A stretch of 64,000 bases of DNA, from the NCBI RefSeq assembly GCF_003667525.1, contig NZ_RCUW01000008.1:47448-111447 (forward strand), read 5' to 3'. Below, one piece after another: positions 60,918 to 64,000 of this stretch (positions are counted from its first letter, which is position 1; each line of letters begins with the position of its first letter). The stretch comes from Mycetocola_B reblochoni (lineage in GTDB: Bacteria > Actinomycetota > Actinomycetes > Actinomycetales > Microbacteriaceae). Below the pieces are notes generated by a model, which ran no database searches, was not told the origin of the DNA, and saw nothing but the letters and a program-made list of their open reading frames with translations. The position numbers and the translations under genes are program-made.

Positions 60918-62274
60918 TCTCGTTGATTCCGTCACACCACAACCGTACCCGATCAGCTTTGCGACACCCCGCGATCACGGTTCATTGGGTCCCGTTCCCC
61001 AACGGTGCATCGTTGTGAAGAACTGGTCGTCGGCGACCGGACGCGCCGTCATCGTCGTATCGATCAGGCCGACTGCGCGGTCGCCTCAGTCGACGCCGCG
61101 CCGCGGGAAGAACCAGGTACGCGGCTCGCGTTTACGCGCTCATATCGCTGACAGGAGCAGCAGGGCTCGCCCCGGACCGCACCACCGTCAGCCGAAGATA
61201 GCTGCCCCACACGATCAGGGTCTGGACTCTGTTGCCCAAGGTTGCGGGGGATGGGGGTGTTCGCACTGGCTCCTCTGTCCGTCGGTTGTCGCGACGCCGC
61301 ACCCTGAAGATCCGGAACGGAGTCGCCGGGATGGGCATCGGCAACGACCTCAGCCGCGAGCCTTAACTCATCGCTCGGCTCCAGATTCAGGTCAATGCCT
61401 CGACCGCGCATCAACCCGGCCGAGGTGGCCCAGTTCGCTGCGCGTCTCGTTCACGTCCGGAGCAACTTCTCACCCACCGCGAACTGCTCGTCTCCGCCGA
61501 ACACTCGCGTGTGTCAGGTCCCGCGACCAGCGACGCTGGCGGTACCGGAGTGACATGACGCACACCACGTCCACTCAGGGCACGATGTGGCACGCCTCGT
61601 CATGATCCACTTGCGGGTCACGACCGCGGGCAGTCTCCTCGCGAGCACGCATGGGATTGCGTGGAGCACGGGGCAGTCAGCCGTTCAGCGTCGACGCCAC
61701 GGCGCAGCAGCGAGGACCTCCCCAAATCACGGCACAGGATCCCAACGAGCAGAACGGGCGTCGATACGAGTGCCCTTGAGCACCCAGAAATACGGTCCCA
61801 CGAGACCCGGGCTCCATCACCCCGTGATATCCATGACGGACGCCACTTGTGCACTCCGGCCCGGCCCGGCCCGGCGAGCGTCCCCCGATGATCCAGTTGC
61901 ACCTAGCAACCCCTGTGTAGCTGCACTCGTGGTGCACTATCGGGCCAACTGCCGGACAACTTCTTCGCAGTGATCGAGCACATGATCCGCTGAGCCAGGA
62001 CGTCGGAATGCCGGAACGCCGGACGCTCGCCGGTCCATCACGTGTTCACTCGACCGATAGCCACGTCTATGGCGCCGACCCATGTAGCTTCGTCGCGCTC
62101 TCCGCTTGGCTCACCGGCGCGCAGGGGAGAGGGAGAGGGAAAGGGTCCGCCGGTCGCAACGCCCGCTACCGCCAAATCACTGCACAAAGAGCCCGCCGGC
62201 ACCGGCGCGGCACCGACCGCACGGACCCCATAGCCGCCTCATTGACCGCGCCGCGCTGCTGGGCGTAACTCGTG

Positions 62275-62288
62275 GTTTCACGTGAAAC
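62275..62288. promoter_or_regulatory. parS site 2
   Basis: Perfect GTTTCACGTGAAAC in the gap between parA and rsmG, with G on both flanks instead of the preferred T/A. Confidence 0.9.
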
Positions 62289-62819
62289 GTCGACTCCGCC
62301 AAGAAGTCGACGCGCAGCACGTCCGCACACGGCGACCGTCAACCGGCAGCAGGCGGAGCGTCCGTCGGTCCCTGAACTTCACACCGCGGCAAGCGTGAGC
62401 ATCCCTGCCGCCGACGTGGCACATACGACACAGGCACGTGGAAGCGTTGTCGCCCTGGGTTCCAGCCGAGCCTCGCCCGTTGAGATGATGCCGTCGAGGA
62501 ACCCACACGTGACACGTTCACACAGTTCTGGATGTGCACGTGGGAGCTCCACCAAAGCGCGGCGTCAGACGAATCAACCGACACGGCGACGCCAAGCGCG
62601 AAGAGAGGCGACTCAATCAATGCCATATCAACGGGGAGGAGAAGCGAAACACCCCCAGACAGCCCGCGAACCAGTCTGCTCGCTCGTTGGTCAGCTAACC
62701 GCGCCATCGCGGCACCACAGAGTTCCCACCCCTGCCGCGCTCCGATCGACTCGGGCTCGCGGGGCGCCATAACGATAGCCAAGAGGAGCGGGTCGACGAC
62801 GGGTCAGTAACACCGACTC

Positions 62820-62841
62820 TCGCGTTTCACGTGAAACGCGA
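62820..62841. promoter_or_regulatory. parS site 3, a 22-base perfect palindrome
   Basis: Core GTTTCACGTGAAAC at 62824-62837; the flanks extend it to a 22-base perfect palindrome ending 13 bases from the rsmG stop. Confidence 0.92.
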
Positions 62842-62854
62842 ACCGCCGATCTTC

Positions 62855-63496
62855 CTATGCGGAGCGAACGCACCCACGCACGACGCGAGTGGTCTCTTCG
62901 ACGACTCCCTCGCCCAGCACCTCAACGCGCAAATCAGTGACCTTTAGCTTGCGAGCGACTTTCTCCGCGGCGACGATCTCCTTCGCCGCATTCGCACCCT
63001 TCATGAGCACGAGTTCGCCGCCATCACGGAGCAACGGAGCGGTCAATGGGAGCAACTTCGACAAGGCGCTGACGGCACGAGCCGTCACCTGATCAAGATC
63101 GTCGATACCGTCCATGTCCTCAGCACGACCGCGCAGAACAGTGACGTTGTCCAATCCAAGAAGACGTTGCTGAGAAAGCAACCAGTCAACCCGTCGCTCC
63201 ATCGGCTCGATCAAGAAAAACTCGACGTCTGGCCTGGCGATAGCAAGAACCAATCCCGGAAGACCGGCACCCGTTCCCACATCACCGACACGGGCACCGG
63301 TGACCAAAAGAGGAGCCACAAGCACTGAATTAAGAATGTGCCGCGTCCACAGGCGAGGGAGCTCCAACGGACCGATGAGCCCCAGCTCCTCGCCATGCTG
63401 TGCCAACTGATGAGTGAATGTGCGTGCCGGCTCGATCTGCTCAGCAAAGAGCGATTCCGCGATTGCAGGCTCGGTTTCCAGGGAGTCGAGAGACAT
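62855..63496 (-). CDS. rsmG: 16S rRNA (guanine-N7) methyltransferase RsmG (GidB)
   Basis: 213 aa. It methylates G527 of 16S rRNA using SAM; losses give low-level streptomycin resistance in other bacteria. The SAM loop is VGDVGTGAGLPGLVLAIARPD, and ERRVDWLLSQQRLLGLDN and VTARAVSALSKLLPL are the usual later segments. It is on the same strand as parA and parB but 1.9 kb away. ATG 63496 is the first start in frame and gives the family length. Confidence 0.95.
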   Translation of the reverse strand: MSLDSLETEPAIAESLFAEQIEPARTFTHQLAQHGEELGLIGPLELPRLWTRHILNSVLVAPLLVTGARVGDVGTGAGLPGLVLAIARPDVEFFLIEPMERRVDWLLSQQRLLGLDNVTVLRGRAEDMDGIDDLDQVTARAVSALSKLLPLTAPLLRDGGELVLMKGANAAKEIVAAEKVARKLKVTDLRVEVLGEGVVEETTRVVRGCVRSA

Positions 63497-63859
63497 ACAT
63501 CAATCATCCCAGGTCTCAACCCGAGATCTGAACCGAACCGTCGCGCGATCCGTGGCCAGGGAGGACCTGGCAGCATCGATCGGGCCCTGTCCGACCACCA
63601 GCACGGTGCATCTCACCCATCACAACGAAGCACAGCGGCAAAAAGCAGAAAAAGCCCAGATCATCGATCTATTACCTACGTGCCCACAACCCAGGAGATG
63701 CCGTTGCGAGCCCCGTACCCCATCAGCGTCGCGAGCTCGGGCCCGCCGGTTCGATGGCGGGCGTTCCAGACGCCACTGGGCACACGGGCAGGGACGTCGC
63801 ATCCGACGCCAAGCGTCGCCGGGAGAAGCATTGCGGTTGGCGCGACACAGCATCGTCCA
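63497..63859. other. gene-free stretch upstream of rsmG
   Basis: No gene seen; jag or yidC would be expected here in most actinobacteria. The stretch is relatively AT-rich around 63635-63690 (AAAAAGCAGAAAAAGCCCAG), which suits a promoter region for rsmG. Confidence 0.55.
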
Positions 63860-64000
63860 TCACCCGCGGCGCCCGGTGACGTCCCGTGGAGTGGTGGAGA
63901 TTCCGATCGGGTTGTCTGCGTCGTAGACGTGGGTGAGCCATCGTGCGATGGTCAGTGAGAACTGTCTAGGAATCTCAACGTAAGGACACAACGCACGATG
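63860..64000 (-). CDS. possible 3' end of a gene running off the right edge
   Basis: An open frame on the minus strand crosses the window edge and ends with TGA at 63860-63862: 46 codons, reading ...PYVEIPRQFSLTIARWL, then a Tyr/Asp-rich turn and a Thr/Arg-rich tail ending VTGRRG. The composition is more protein-like than the shadow frames nearby, but no family was recognised and 46 codons is within chance in GC-rich DNA. It does not look like Jag. Confidence 0.25.
   Translation of the reverse strand, partial: HRALCPYVEIPRQFSLTIARWLTHVYDADNPIGISTTPRDVTGRRG

Larger units (their letters stand above)
60918..62854. other. gene-free 1.9-kb interval between parA and rsmG
   Basis: No convincing gene in either strand. 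The longest frames are rich in Arg, Ser and Pro with no domain or credible ribosome-binding site. No tRNA or IS ends were recognised. It holds parS sites at 62275 and 62824 (the first parS of the cluster, at 60904, lies just outside). In related genomes parA and rsmG are nearly adjacent, so this is a lineage-specific expansion or a degraded insertion. Confidence 0.7.

Noticed and set aside
60985..61605. 206-codon plus-strand frame in the parA-rsmG gap
   Set aside because: No ribosome-binding site, Arg/Ser/Pro-rich shadow-like composition, no recognisable fold; other frames there look the same.
62339..62782. 147-codon minus-strand frame in the same gap
   Set aside because: No family, low-complexity charged composition, and competing frames of equal quality on both strands.
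63998..64000. ATG behind TAAGGA at the very end, as the start of a new gene
   Set aside because: Only the start codon lies in the window, so no coding evidence can be given.

Overview
The window is a piece of a high-GC actinobacterial chromosome. Gene content, gene order and codon use point to the Micrococcales, most likely the family Microbacteriaceae; the genus cannot be fixed from sequence alone. The right-hand end carries the classic origin-proximal block (DUF6049 protein, murJ, trxB, trxA, parB, parA, rsmG, with parS sites), and the ribosomal/replication block rpsF-ssb-rpsR-rplI-dnaB lies at 14-18 kb. No rRNA, tRNA, CRISPR array or intact insertion sequence was found.

Layout. 0-2 kb: tail of an iron-siderophore ABC importer (permease and ATPase). 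2-9 kb: an acyl-CoA ligase and a branched-chain 2-oxoacid dehydrogenase operon (E1 alpha, E1 beta, E2) next to a HisC/Pat aminotransferase. 9-11 kb: an unusual pair, a small W-motif protein and an alpha/beta hydrolase with an ESX-substrate-like N-terminus. 11-18 kb: tyrosine phosphatase, purB, two membrane proteins, dnaB, and the ribosomal operon. 18-27 kb: accessory metabolism (DUF4190 protein, GNAT/TetR pair with a double operator, orphan sugar-binding lipoprotein, M20 hydrolase, aldo/keto reductase, AI-2E exporter) and a G6PDH paralogue lacking its catalytic residues. 27-38 kb: CCA-adding enzyme, glutathione peroxidase, HAD phosphatase, LCP wall ligase, M18 peptidase, an LAxTG surface protein, an Lrp/AzlCD exporter unit, a zinc peptidase and a DNA glycosylase. 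38-41 kb: a thiamin salvage operon thiM-thiE-thiD/tenA under a TPP riboswitch. 41-49 kb: CYTH protein, DnaJ/NERD-like protein, RecQ with a PRTase-like tail, a MerR/VOC cassette that looks acquired, and a methyltransferase. 49-64 kb: origin-proximal block.

The genes cooperate in identifiable units. The BCKDH operon with the acyl-CoA ligase suits branched-chain and fatty acyl-CoA supply, the usual source of iso/anteiso membrane lipids. Lrp sits divergent to the branched-chain amino acid exporter AzlCD. TPP controls thiamin salvage. ParA and ParB act on three perfect parS palindromes and one near-perfect parS, all in the last 8 kb. Many genes start at or near the transcription start: a TAnnnT -10 hexamer lies 6-7 bases before the start codon in at least eight cases, and I used this to choose starts.

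The most unusual features are a gene-free 1.9-kb stretch with parS sites between parA and rsmG (normally adjacent genes), a parS that overlaps the parA start codon, a parS fused to the trxA terminator, the catalytically stripped G6PDH paralogue, the ESX-like hydrolase pair, and a long AACGGC-type hexanucleotide tract between ddl and parB.
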